In this document: in pieces, positions 24,317 through 31,665 of the stretch
Position numbering within the stretch: the stretch's first letter is position 1
Layout of the letters: each line of letters starts with the position of its first letter
DNA from: Stutzerimonas stutzeri
Lineage (GTDB): Bacteria > Pseudomonadota > Gammaproteobacteria > Pseudomonadales > Pseudomonadaceae
Direction: 5' to 3'
NCBI RefSeq assembly: GCF_002890915.1
Contig: NZ_POUT01000010.1
Coordinates: 1-64,000, forward strand
DNA: 64,000 nt
Made by a program: the position numbers and the translations under genes
The notes under the pieces: generated by a model
What the model was told of the DNA's origin: nothing
What the model saw: the letters and a program-made list of their open reading frames with translations, nothing else
The model's database searches: none

Positions 24317-24787
24317 CTAGTCCACCGGGCGGAAGTGCCGGTGGCTGGCCGAAAGGCCTCGCACGTGGCGGTGCTCGGCACCGTCCTCGGTCAGCGACAC
24401 CAGGTTGAGATGGCCGTGGCGGACTCCGCTTTCCGCCATGATGCGCTCGGCCAGCTGGCGCACCAGCCGGGTCGGTCCGCGCAGGATCGAGCAGGCCAGG
24501 CAGTGCTCATGGTCAAGATACGACTGCAGGGTCGACACGCTCAGGTCGTGGTGGGCGTGATGATGGCGGGCGAGGCGTTCGGCGAGCTCGCGTTCCTGGT
24601 GGTTGTAGACGTAGCTGAGGCTGGCGACGCAATGCGCGCTGGCGTCGCGGCGTTGCCGCGAGCGTTCCAGTTCGGCGCGCAGCAGGTCGCGCATGGCTTC
24701 CGAGCGGTTGCGGTAGCCGCGCTCCGCGATCAGCGCGTCGAAGGCTTCGGCCAGTTCGGCCTCCAGCGAGATGGTGATGCGTTCCAT
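24317..24787 (-). CDS. nikR: NikR-family nickel-responsive regulator with altered metal site
   Basis: Protein of 156 aa. The ribbon-helix-helix DNA-binding domain (ERITISLEAELAEAFDALIAERG, then NRSEAMRDLLR) is intact at residues 2-37, followed by the ACT-like metal-binding domain. Against the E. coli nickel ligands His76, His87, His89 and Cys95, this protein has His77, Gln88, Tyr90 and Cys96, so two of the four are replaced. Extra potential ligands lie alongside (DHEHCLAC, with His93, His95 and Cys99), and the C-terminal tail is His-rich (EHRHV, SHRHF). AGAGG precedes the start. It is the last gene of the nickel uptake operon and may sense nickel differently from classical NikR. Confidence 0.85.
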   Translation of the reverse strand: MERITISLEAELAEAFDALIAERGYRNRSEAMRDLLRAELERSRQRRDASAHCVASLSYVYNHQERELAERLARHHHAHHDLSVSTLQSYLDHEHCLACSILRGPTRLVRQLAERIMAESGVRHGHLNLVSLTEDGAEHRHVRGLSASHRHFRPVD

Positions 24788-24802
24788 CGGGCATCCTCTT
24801 GT

Positions 24803-25429
24803 TCACAACGACAGGGTACGGGTGCCGAGCCGGTGGACCAGCTCCTGGTCATGGCTGGCGACCAGCATCGGCAGTCCGGTTTCCAACAGGCAGGCCAGCA
24901 GGCGCGCGCAGGCGTTCTCGTCGAGTCCGCTGCTGGGTTCGTCGAGCAGCAGCATGCGGGGTTTCATGGCCAGCACCCCAGCCAACGCCACCAGGCGCTG
25001 TTCTCCACCGGAAAGCTGCTGTACCGGGCGTTCGGCCAGCCGTTCGAGGCCAAGCGCGGTGAGCGTTTCCAGCGCCAGCGCATGCGCCGCTCGGTGCTCC
25101 AGGCCCTGGTTGAGGGGGCCGAAGGCGACGTCCTCGAGCGCCGTCGGGCCGAACAGCTGGTCCGCCGGGTCCTGGAACAGCAGACCCAGCGGGCCGCGCA
25201 GGGGGATGAAGTCGGCCTCGCTGCGCCGCTCGCGTCCGAACACCTGCAGGCTGCCTTCGTGCACCGGCACGAAACCGAGCAAAGCGTGCAGCAGGCTGGT
25301 CTTGCCGCGACCGCTGGCGCCGAGCAGGCAGAGGCGTTCGCCGGCCTCCAGGCTGAAGTCTGGCGGGCTCAGCAGGCGGTCCGCGGAACGCGCCAGACGC
25401 AGCCCGCGGGTTTCGATCAGCGTGAGCAT
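24803..25429 (-). CDS. nikO: Nickel ECF-type transporter ATPase (NikO/CbiO family)
   Basis: ATPase of 208 aa. Walker A is GASGRGKTS (about residues 37-45), the Q-loop is LLFQDPADQLFGPTALEDVAFGP (about 83-105), the signature LSGGEQRLVALAGVLA (about 138-153), Walker B MLLLDEPSSGLD and the switch His VASHD. Compared with typical CbiO it is short at the C-terminus. It energises uptake through the NikMQ membrane part. The start at 25429 lies inside the 3' end of nikQ. A nickel rather than cobalt substrate is inferred from NikR and the adjacent urease. Confidence 0.88.
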   Translation of the reverse strand: MLTLIETRGLRLARSADRLLSPPDFSLEAGERLCLLGASGRGKTSLLHALLGFVPVHEGSLQVFGRERRSEADFIPLRGPLGLLFQDPADQLFGPTALEDVAFGPLNQGLEHRAAHALALETLTALGLERLAERPVQQLSGGEQRLVALAGVLAMKPRMLLLDEPSSGLDENACARLLACLLETGLPMLVASHDQELVHRLGTRTLSL

Positions 25430-26079
25430 GGGCGTTCTTCCAAGGATGTGGCGGGTCGTTTGGCGCGACCGGTCAGGCGCTGGATGCCGAAACCCCGTGC
25501 GCGCAGCGCCAGGTCGACTCGTTCTGCACGCAGCAGGGCATGGACCAGGATGAGCGCGACCTGCAGCGCCAGCACTTCGCAGGTACGCCGGTCGCAGCGC
25601 GGCCGGAAGCCCCGCGCCTGCATGGCCCGCTGCAGGCGCGCGCGGGTGTCGTGCATCAGCGTCAGGTAGCGCACGGTCAGGGCCAGCAAGCGTGCGAGGC
25701 GTGGCGGCAGGCCCAGGCGCGCCGCCGCCGCGGCCACGGCGAAACCGTCCAGGCCAGCGAGCAGTGCAATGCACAGCAGGCCGGCGGCGTTGCCGCGCAG
25801 GCTGATGTGCACGGCGGCTTCGACGCCTTCGGTACTCAGCCGCAACCCTTCGGCGTCGAGCTGCCAGGGCAGGCTGAGCCAGACGCAGCCGACGAACAGG
25901 TTGAGCGTCGCCCAGCGGCGCAGCAGCACCCCGGTCGGCGCCTGGCGCAGCAGCAGGGCGAGCAGCAACGCCACGCCGCCCAGCGCACAGGCGGCAAGCA
26001 GTTCGGCGGTGTCCGTCAACAAGGCGATGCCCAGGCTGCCGAGCAGGGCCGACAGCAGGCGCCAGGCTGCGCCGTTCAT
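25417..26079 (-). CDS. nikQ: ECF transporter transmembrane protein (NikQ/CbiQ family)
   Basis: Inner-membrane protein of 220 aa with several hydrophobic segments (RLLSALLGSLGIALL; AACALGGVALLLALLL; LCIALLAGLDGFAVAAAA). The CbiQ coupling region is seen as LQRAMQARGFRP (about residue 150) and ALRARGF (about 195), the short Ala-Arg-Gly motifs that contact the ATPase. It overlaps nikM by 4 nt and nikO by 13 nt. It is the T-component of the nickel transporter. Confidence 0.85.
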   Translation of the reverse strand: MNGAAWRLLSALLGSLGIALLTDTAELLAACALGGVALLLALLLRQAPTGVLLRRWATLNLFVGCVWLSLPWQLDAEGLRLSTEGVEAAVHISLRGNAAGLLCIALLAGLDGFAVAAAAARLGLPPRLARLLALTVRYLTLMHDTRARLQRAMQARGFRPRCDRRTCEVLALQVALILVHALLRAERVDLALRARGFGIQRLTGRAKRPATSLEERPCSR

Positions 26080-26690
26080 GGCCGTCTTTCCTGCAACAGT
26101 GCCGGCGACATGCGCCAGAGCAACCCCAGAACGAGCGCGCCGATCAGCGAATCGACGACGATCACCGGCAGGTGGGCGACCAGCAGCAGGCCGATCAACT
26201 GGTCGAACAGCCGTCCACCGCTCAGCGCCAGCAGCAGGCTGGCGATCGCCGCGGCGCCGCCGACGCCGATCAGACCGCAACCGATGCCGATGCCGAACAG
26301 CCGGCGCGGGCCTGGCGTACCGCGCAACAGCGGCCCCAGCAGCAGATGACAGAGTATCGCCGGCAGCGCCATGCACAGCAGGTTGGCGCCGAGCACCAGG
26401 AAACCGCCGAACGAGAACAGCGCGGCCTGCAGCAGCAGGGCGACGAAGAACAACGGGAAAACGCCCCAGCCGAGCAGCAGACCGGCCAGGCCGTTGAGCA
26501 CCAGGTGTACGCTGCCCACGCCCACCGGTACGTGCACGGTGCTGGCGACGAAGAAGGCGGCGCCGAGCAGCGCGGCGAGCGGCATGCGCGCATCGTCCAG
26601 ACGCCGCAGGCCGAACAGCAGCCCACCGGCCGACAGCACCGTGCAGCCGACCAGCAGCGGGGTGGCGAGCACGCCCTCGGCGATATGCAT
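26076..26690 (-). CDS. nikM: ECF transporter substrate-binding membrane protein (NikM/CbiM family)
   Basis: Protein of 204 aa beginning MHIAEGVL. The conserved N-terminal Met-His of this family coordinates Ni2+ or Co2+, which fixes the start at 26690 rather than an ATG 99 nt upstream. About six hydrophobic segments follow, with HVPVGVGSVHLVLNGLAGLLLG (about residues 66-87) carrying the conserved His residues. It is the S-component that captures the metal. Its ATG overlaps the last base of the nikL stop (TGATG). Confidence 0.9.
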   Translation of the reverse strand: MHIAEGVLATPLLVGCTVLSAGGLLFGLRRLDDARMPLAALLGAAFFVASTVHVPVGVGSVHLVLNGLAGLLLGWGVFPLFFVALLLQAALFSFGGFLVLGANLLCMALPAILCHLLLGPLLRGTPGPRRLFGIGIGCGLIGVGGAAAIASLLLALSGGRLFDQLIGLLLVAHLPVIVVDSLIGALVLGLLWRMSPALLQERRP

Positions 26691-27178
26691 CAGCGCCTCC
26701 CCTCGGCGCTGCCGCGCCGGCTTCGCCACAAGGCCCAGAGTCCGAAAATACCGAGCAGGTAGCCAAGCCCGCCCAGCACGTCGCGCCACCAGAGCCGCTG
26801 CTCCAGGCGGCCGATATCCTCGCGCAGCAGGAGCAGCGTCTCGTGGTTCGCGCCGGCCGCCGGTACGTCGCTGGCCAACGCCGTGGCGCGATGGCCTTCC
26901 TCGCCCTCGGCGACCACGCGTATCCGGGAAACCGCTGGCACCTGCAGCTCGAAGCGTCCGGCGGTATCGGTCTTGCCCTCGGCGAGACTGCCGGATCGGC
27001 CGTCGGCGTCCAGGGCCTCGACAAAAATGCCGGCGGCGGGCGTGCGGTCGCTGTACAGCGCGATGCCGGTGAGCCGCTCGCCGCTCCGCTGGGCCAGCAC
27101 GTCCAGGCCGTGGGCGTGCAGGAAGGGAGAGCCGGCCAGCAACAACAGACCGGCGAGGAGGCGGCAGCGATCATTCAT
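26690..27178 (-). CDS. nikL: Nickel transport auxiliary membrane protein, NikL-like
   Basis: Protein of 162 aa. It has a signal peptide (MNDRCRLLAGLLLLAGSPFLHAHG), a periplasmic immunoglobulin-like/carboxypeptidase-regulatory domain (GIALYSDRTPAAGIFVEALDADGRSGSLAEGKTDTAGRFEL) and a C-terminal membrane anchor (LGGLGYLLGIFGLWALW). This layout matches NikL, which accompanies NikMQO in nickel ECF systems. An ATG 6 nt upstream (27184) is an equally possible start. It overlaps the preceding DUF4198 gene by 8 nt. Confidence 0.7.
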   Translation of the reverse strand: MNDRCRLLAGLLLLAGSPFLHAHGLDVLAQRSGERLTGIALYSDRTPAAGIFVEALDADGRSGSLAEGKTDTAGRFELQVPAVSRIRVVAEGEEGHRATALASDVPAAGANHETLLLLREDIGRLEQRLWWRDVLGGLGYLLGIFGLWALWRSRRGSAEGRR

Positions 27179-27887
27179 CGGCATGGAACACCAGGCTGTA
27201 TTCGGTACTGAGTTCGGTGAGGCGCGGATCATCGCTCACCGCCAGTCGCTGCCCGGCCCAGATACGGTTGCTGCCCGGGCGAACCACCAGGCTGGCGCGG
27301 CCATTGGCATCGCTGCGGGCCAGCTCGCCTTCCTCGTCGAAGGCCAGGGCGATGCCGGCGGCCGGACGGCCGTCGATCAGCACCTGCAGTTCGAGCGGCT
27401 GCCCGGCCCTGGGCTTGCGGTCCGCCAGCGGCACCAGCTCGAAGGCCTGGCCCAGGGGCCGGCTGGCCTGTGCGTTCCAGTGCAGGATGCTCTTGTGGTG
27501 CTTCACGGCCCGCACGCCGCTGACCGCGCCGGGCACTTGGTCCATCGGCCGGTTCTCGCTGCGGCCGCTGTCCAGCCTGCTCCAGTAGCCGTTGTCGAAG
27601 AACAGCGTCATCAGCGCCGCATCGCCCTCGGGGACGAGGCGTACGCCATCGGCGCGGTCGTGGCGCACGACGCCGAGTTCGGCGCCCTGGCGATCGTAGG
27701 CATGGACCTGCTGGAGTTTTTCCGCTGGATAGTCTTCCAGCACGCCGGCGTGGCCGCCGAAGCGCACGACATGGCCGGGGCCCTGCGGATTGGCTTCCAG
27801 CCAGACGCTGTGGGCCAGGGCGGCACGGCTGCCGAGCAGCGCCAGCAGCGTGGCGAAAGCCAGGATGAGCGGTGTGGGGCGGAACAT
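27171..27887 (-). CDS. nikK: Periplasmic DUF4198 protein, NikK-like nickel-handling component
   Basis: Protein of 238 aa with a clear signal peptide (MFRPTPLILAFATLLALLGSRAALA), so the mature protein would begin at HSVWLEAN with a His at its N-terminus, typical of DUF4198 proteins linked to NikMLQO. Beta-rich domains follow (RFGGHAGVLEDYPAEKLQQ; PLELQVLIDGRPAAGIALAFDEEGE). It probably receives nickel from the outer-membrane receptor or donates it to NikM. It follows the receptor gene by 15 nt and overlaps nikL. Confidence 0.7.
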   Translation of the reverse strand: MFRPTPLILAFATLLALLGSRAALAHSVWLEANPQGPGHVVRFGGHAGVLEDYPAEKLQQVHAYDRQGAELGVVRHDRADGVRLVPEGDAALMTLFFDNGYWSRLDSGRSENRPMDQVPGAVSGVRAVKHHKSILHWNAQASRPLGQAFELVPLADRKPRAGQPLELQVLIDGRPAAGIALAFDEEGELARSDANGRASLVVRPGSNRIWAGQRLAVSDDPRLTELSTEYSLVFHADE

Positions 27888-27902
27888 GGAACTCTCCTCT
27901 GA

Positions 27903-29942
27903 TCAGAAACTGGCCTGGACGCCCAGGCTCACGCGGCGCGGCGCACCGCTGGCATAGCCGATGGTGGACACCGCGGCGGCATAGACCTCGTCGGTCAGGT
28001 TTTCCACGGCCAGGTAGGTGCGCACGCCGGGGGCGAAGGCGAGGGTGTGGGCGATGCTGAGATCGGCCACGTGATAGCTGCCGGTGATCTGCCGGTTGGC
28101 CGCGTCGAGAGCGTAGTCGCCGATCTGCCGCCAGGTCAGGCTGCCTTCCCAGTCGGCGACCGGGCGCCAGTTGGCGGTGAGCGTGGTGGTATGGCTGGGC
28201 ACGCCGGTCACGCGATTGCCTTCCAGGGCCGGGTCGGCGTTGCGACGAATTTCCGACTGCGCGGTGGCCCAGGCCAGCGACAGGTCGAAGGAATCGCTGA
28301 GATACCAGTGCCCGGCGGCTTCGAAGCCGGTACGCCGGGTTTCGCCGAAGTTCTCGTATTCGCCGGCCGGATTTTCGCCGATCTCGTCGGTGGAATCGAT
28401 GCGGTAGAGCGCCAGGTCCAGGCTCAGGTCGCCCCAGACGAGGTTGGCACCCACTTCGGTCTGGCGGAACACGTTGGGGTCGACGCGCGCGGTGCCGAGG
28501 GAATACTTGGCGGTCTCCTCGGCCAGGGCGAAACCTTCCGCCCAGCTGGCGCGCAGTTCGAGCCAGTCGGCGGGCCGCGAGCGCAGGCTGAACTTGGGGC
28601 TGGCATGGCTGACCGGCGCCAGTCGCGCGCATTCGCCACCGACGGTTTCCGCGCCCTGGATGGCGCAATCGCCGGTGAAACGGTCCCAGCGCCAGCCCAG
28701 CGTCGGCGTGAACAGCGGGTCGATCTGCCATTCGAGCTCGCCGAAGGCGGCCAGGTTGTTGAGCGTGAAGCGCCGGTCCAGGTTGGGCGTAGCGTTGCGC
28801 TGGCGATAGTGGATGCCGTCGTGCTTCAGGTAATCGGTGCGCTCGCGATAGCTTTCCACTCCGGCGACCCAGTTCAGTGGGCGTTCGGCCAGGCTGCCCT
28901 GACCGTTGAGGTTGAAGCCGCCGCCGAGCACGGCGCGGTCGTAGGTCTCCTCGCGCTGGCTCCAGGTGCCGGCGACCGGGCGGGTGAACCAGCGGCTGAA
29001 GTCCTGGCGGGTGGTGTAGAGGAACGAGAGCAGCTTGAGGTCGTCGGCGAGGCGGTAGTTGGCATCCAGACGCAGGCTCCGGTAGTCCTTTTCCGAGCCG
29101 TCGTTCTGCACGCCGGCGTATTTGCCATAGGGATCGCGCTTGTATTCGGCGTAGGGCAGGTAGGACGGATTGTCGGCCTCGGCCTGGTGCACGCGGGTCG
29201 ACAGGGCGACTTCCAGCGCCGGGCTGAAATCGATCGCCCAACGCCCGGCGAAGGTCTGCCGCTCGCTCTGCGACTGGTTGCGGAAGCCGTCGTCGTGCAC
29301 CGCCTGGGCGGCCAGGTTGATCCGCTGGTTGCCGTTGTATTCGAAGCCGGCGGCGGCCTGCAGGTCGACCTTGCCGTATTCGCCGGCGGAGAGGTCCAGC
29401 TCACGGTAGTCACCGCCGCGCCGTGTCTGCAGGGTGACGCTGCCGGCGCGGTTGTAGTTACCGTAGAGCGCCGAGACGGGGCCGCGCAGGACCTTGATGC
29501 GCTCCAGTTCCAGCGGAACGATCAGGTTCAGGTCCGCATAGCCGTCGGCGTGGGACATCGCTTCGTTGAGCGGGATGCCATCGACGATGAAGCCGATGTC
29601 GCCGCCGTGCCCGCCATTGCCGAAGCCGCGCAGCGAGATGTTGTCGGCCACGCCCGGGAGGCCGAGGTCGCGCACGTTCATCCCCGGCACCTTGCGCAGC
29701 AGGTCCTGTACCTGGTCGACGTGCTCCTGGCGGATCTCGTTGGCCTCGATCAGGGTGGTGGAATAAGCCTTGTCGGTGGCCTGTTGCATGGCCGAGCCCT
29801 TGACGGTCAGGGAATCGAGCAGCAGCGGTGCAGGTGTACCGACGGCGAAGGCCGCGCATGGGAAAAATACCAGGCCGGCTAGCTGGACGAATGGCGGACA
29901 CGCGCGCGAATGCGTCTTCAGGATAGGAAATGGGGTAGGCAT
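27903..29942 (-). CDS. TonB-dependent outer-membrane receptor, probable nickel (chelate) transporter
   Basis: Protein of 679 aa. It has an N-terminal signal (cut near FAVGTPA), a TonB-box-like start (LLLDSLTVKG), a plug domain (LLRKVPGMNVRDLGLPGVADNISLRGFG; GDIGFIVDGIPLNEAMSHADGYADLN; ERIKVLRGPVSALYGNYNRAGSV) and a 22-strand-type barrel ending in VQASF. It is the first gene of the operon with NikK, L, M, Q, O and R homologues, so nickel or a nickel complex is the inferred cargo. CTGGAG precedes the start by 6 nt. Upstream lie a 10-codon leader ORF within overlapping hairpins and a NikR-like inverted repeat. Confidence 0.85.
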   Translation of the reverse strand: MPTPFPILKTHSRACPPFVQLAGLVFFPCAAFAVGTPAPLLLDSLTVKGSAMQQATDKAYSTTLIEANEIRQEHVDQVQDLLRKVPGMNVRDLGLPGVADNISLRGFGNGGHGGDIGFIVDGIPLNEAMSHADGYADLNLIVPLELERIKVLRGPVSALYGNYNRAGSVTLQTRRGGDYRELDLSAGEYGKVDLQAAAGFEYNGNQRINLAAQAVHDDGFRNQSQSERQTFAGRWAIDFSPALEVALSTRVHQAEADNPSYLPYAEYKRDPYGKYAGVQNDGSEKDYRSLRLDANYRLADDLKLLSFLYTTRQDFSRWFTRPVAGTWSQREETYDRAVLGGGFNLNGQGSLAERPLNWVAGVESYRERTDYLKHDGIHYRQRNATPNLDRRFTLNNLAAFGELEWQIDPLFTPTLGWRWDRFTGDCAIQGAETVGGECARLAPVSHASPKFSLRSRPADWLELRASWAEGFALAEETAKYSLGTARVDPNVFRQTEVGANLVWGDLSLDLALYRIDSTDEIGENPAGEYENFGETRRTGFEAAGHWYLSDSFDLSLAWATAQSEIRRNADPALEGNRVTGVPSHTTTLTANWRPVADWEGSLTWRQIGDYALDAANRQITGSYHVADLSIAHTLAFAPGVRTYLAVENLTDEVYAAAVSTIGYASGAPRRVSLGVQASF

Positions 29943-29970
29943 GGGAAGCTCCAGGCGATTGATGGATCGT

Positions 29971-29997
29971 CGGGCCTGCTGTGCCCGCTACGGCGGG
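29971..29997 (-). promoter_or_regulatory. Mutually exclusive leader hairpins at the end of the upstream ORF
   Basis: On the minus-strand RNA, CCCGC-CGTA-GCGGG (29984-29997) forms a tight hairpin spanning the stop codon of the leader ORF. The same GCGGGC segment can instead pair downstream as CGGGC, loop ACAGCAG, GCCCG (29971-29987). The two stems share bases and cannot coexist, as expected for a ribosome-controlled switch 30-45 nt before the receptor ATG. Confidence 0.55.
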
Positions 29998-30020
29998 ACT
30001 TCGTTGTCACCGCCGCTCAT
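29988..30020 (-). CDS. Leader peptide MSGGDNEVPP upstream of the nickel receptor gene
   Basis: A complete 10-codon ORF (MSGGDNEVPP, stop TAG) ends 45 nt before the receptor start. The last two sense codons are both Pro, directly before the stop, a configuration known to slow peptide bond formation and termination. The stop codon lies in the loop of a perfect 5-bp stem. Upstream GGAC is only a weak ribosome binding site. No other small ORF in this leader is framed by RNA structure in this way. Translation is inferred. Confidence 0.5.
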   Translation of the reverse strand: MSGGDNEVPP

Positions 30021-30098
30021 CGTCCAGAGTGCTTCAGGCATGCCGGGATGACTGGCGCCTGACAACGCAATAGAACAGTCCCTAGGCCGAAGCGTCGG

Positions 30099-30127
30099 GT
30101 GTGAAGAAAATAGCAATCTTCATACCA
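30099..30127. promoter_or_regulatory. NikR-like operator candidate upstream of the nickel operon
   Basis: GGTGTGAAGA and TCTTCATACC form an inverted repeat (9 of 10 pairs) around 9 nt. It contains the half-sites GTGTGA and TCATAC, close to the E. coli NikR operator GTATGA-N16-TCATAC but with a 15-nt spacer. It lies about 160 bp upstream of the receptor gene, in an operon that encodes NikR. Confidence 0.5.
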
Positions 30128-30361
30128 GCCATGATCTGCGACGGTTCCGAGCGGAAAACGCCGGTTTTTCCCATTTCTTTGCCTTATTTTGGTGCGCTTT
30201 CCGGGTTGAGCGCATCGATAGAGGGCGGCAGGCCCGAGGTGGATCGGATACAGAGCGCGTTATGCGCACCACCGGTGCTTCGCTGTATTGCCACCTCAAC
30301 CGTGACGTATCGTAGGTACAAGGTTGATTGAGCCTGCGAAGCCCAACGCGCTCCAATTACG

Positions 30362-30632
30362 CTAGGGTCTGTTCCCGCTTCATTCGCGGCCGCGCCGGAG
30401 CCTGTTTTACCGCGAGGCAAGGCACGAGATGCGAAGTTTAGTCGTCTAAATGAGCCATCGAGTAACGCCGCATCGCGGTAAAACAGGCCCGGCCCTTCGG
30501 GTTGCGCGGGAAATAGTCCCCGCTGTCGTTGCAGGACTTGGCAAGGGAATGACCATTACCTGCGTCCTGCGCCTAACCGGGGGCTATTTCTCGCAGCAAC
30601 GCGGCTCGCGATGAAACGGGAACAGACCCTAG
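30362..30632. mobile_element. 271-bp MITE with IS5-type ends and CTAG target duplication
   Basis: The ends are imperfect inverted repeats of about 33 bp (CTAGGGTCTGTTCCCG on the left, CGGGAACAGACCCTAG on the right). CTAG at both borders is consistent with target duplication by an IS5-family transposase. A second internal inverted repeat, GCCTGTTTTACCGCG (30400-30414) and CGCGGTAAAACAGGC (30474-30488), gives a large secondary structure. No transposase is encoded. The right border coincides with the TAG stop of the TAXI-protein gene. Confidence 0.75.
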
Positions 30633-31603
30633 AGCCAGCCTTTTTCCTTGTAGTAGCGCTCGGCGCCTTCGTGCAGCGGTGCGGTCAGGCCGACGCGGAT
30701 CATGTCCTCGGCCTGCAGCTCGGCGAAGGCCGGGTGCAGGCGCTTGAAGCGCTCGAGGTTGTCGAATACCGACTTGACCAGCTGGTACACCACCTCCGGG
30801 TCGGTTTTCGCGGTGGTGGCCAGCACCGCCTTGCCGCCGATGGAGGGCACCGGCGCGTCCACGCCCGGGTAGAGCCCGGCGGGGATCTCGGCGGCGGTGT
30901 AGTAGTCGGCACCCTTGAGGAACGCGTCGATCTGCGGGCCGCTGACCGGGATCAGCGTGGCTTGCACGTTGGTCAGCGCCTCCTGGATGGCGCCGCTGGG
31001 GTGGCCGACCACATAGGTGATGGCGTCGAGGTTGTTGTCGCCCAGCGCGGAGGCCATCTCCGCCGGCTTCAGTTCGCCGGCCAGGGCGAAGTCGGCATTG
31101 GTCCAGCCCTTGGCCTTCATGACTTCGTCGAAGGTATCGCGGCTGCCGGAGCCGGGCACGCCGATGTTCACCCGCTTGCCCTTGAGGTCGTCGAAGGTTG
31201 CGATGCCGCTGTCGTGCCGGGCGACGACGGTGAGAATCTCGGTCTGCAGCGAGAACACCGCGCGCAGCTCTCCGATCGGCCCGCCCTTGTCGAACGGGGC
31301 CAGCCCGTTCAGCGCCTTGTGCTGGTGGTCGGACTGGATGAAGCCGAATTCGAACTCGCCGTTCTGCAGCGAGACGATATTGGTCACGCTGCCGGCGGTG
31401 GAGGGCGCGTTGCACTTGATCGCCGGCTGCGTCTCGGCGCGATTGAGGAAGCGGCACACCGACTGCCCGGCGGTGTAGTAGACGCCGGTCTGGCCGCCGG
31501 TGCCGATGGTCACGAAGCGCTCCTGGGCCATGCCGGTGGTGGCGCCCAGGGCGCCGGCGAGGAGGGTGCAGCCAAGCAGGCCGACACGTGTTTTCTTGTT
31601 CAT
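30629..31603 (-). CDS. TAXI-family TRAP transporter solute-binding protein
   Basis: Periplasmic protein of 324 aa. It has a signal peptide (MNKKTRVGLLGCTLLAGALGATTGMA) and a TAXI-type binding domain: FVTIGTGGQTGVYYTAGQSVCRFLN at the mature N-terminus, then GEFEFGFIQSDHQHKALNG and VNIGVPGSGSRDTF. TAXI proteins work with a large fused DctQM membrane protein, but no such gene is present here. It lies upstream of ridA and dadA on the same strand, so an amino-acid-like ligand is plausible. AAGAGG precedes the start. The stop codon TAG belongs to the CTAG target of the MITE. Confidence 0.88.
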   Translation of the reverse strand: MNKKTRVGLLGCTLLAGALGATTGMAQERFVTIGTGGQTGVYYTAGQSVCRFLNRAETQPAIKCNAPSTAGSVTNIVSLQNGEFEFGFIQSDHQHKALNGLAPFDKGGPIGELRAVFSLQTEILTVVARHDSGIATFDDLKGKRVNIGVPGSGSRDTFDEVMKAKGWTNADFALAGELKPAEMASALGDNNLDAITYVVGHPSGAIQEALTNVQATLIPVSGPQIDAFLKGADYYTAAEIPAGLYPGVDAPVPSIGGKAVLATTAKTDPEVVYQLVKSVFDNLERFKRLHPAFAELQAEDMIRVGLTAPLHEGAERYYKEKGWL

Positions 31604-31665
31604 TGTTGTTCCTCTTGCGTGTGGTTGGGTGAAACGGGGTGCATCCAGGGCGCAGCAGCCGGCGA

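Noticed and set aside
24290-25669. A 456-codon plus-strand frame opposite nikR-nikO-nikQ
   Set aside because: It is antisense to three well-supported transporter and regulator genes, with Gln/Arg/Ala-rich low-complexity translation.
29943-30060. Cobalamin riboswitch ahead of the TonB receptor and CbiMQO-type genes
   Set aside because: No B12-box or GCCACTG element can be found on the minus strand. The operon carries nikR and faces urease, so nickel is the better assignment.
30101-30331. A 76-codon frame beginning MKKIAIFIPAM
   Set aside because: It overlaps the NikR-like operator and the nickel-operon promoter region, has no ribosome binding site and no recognisable family.
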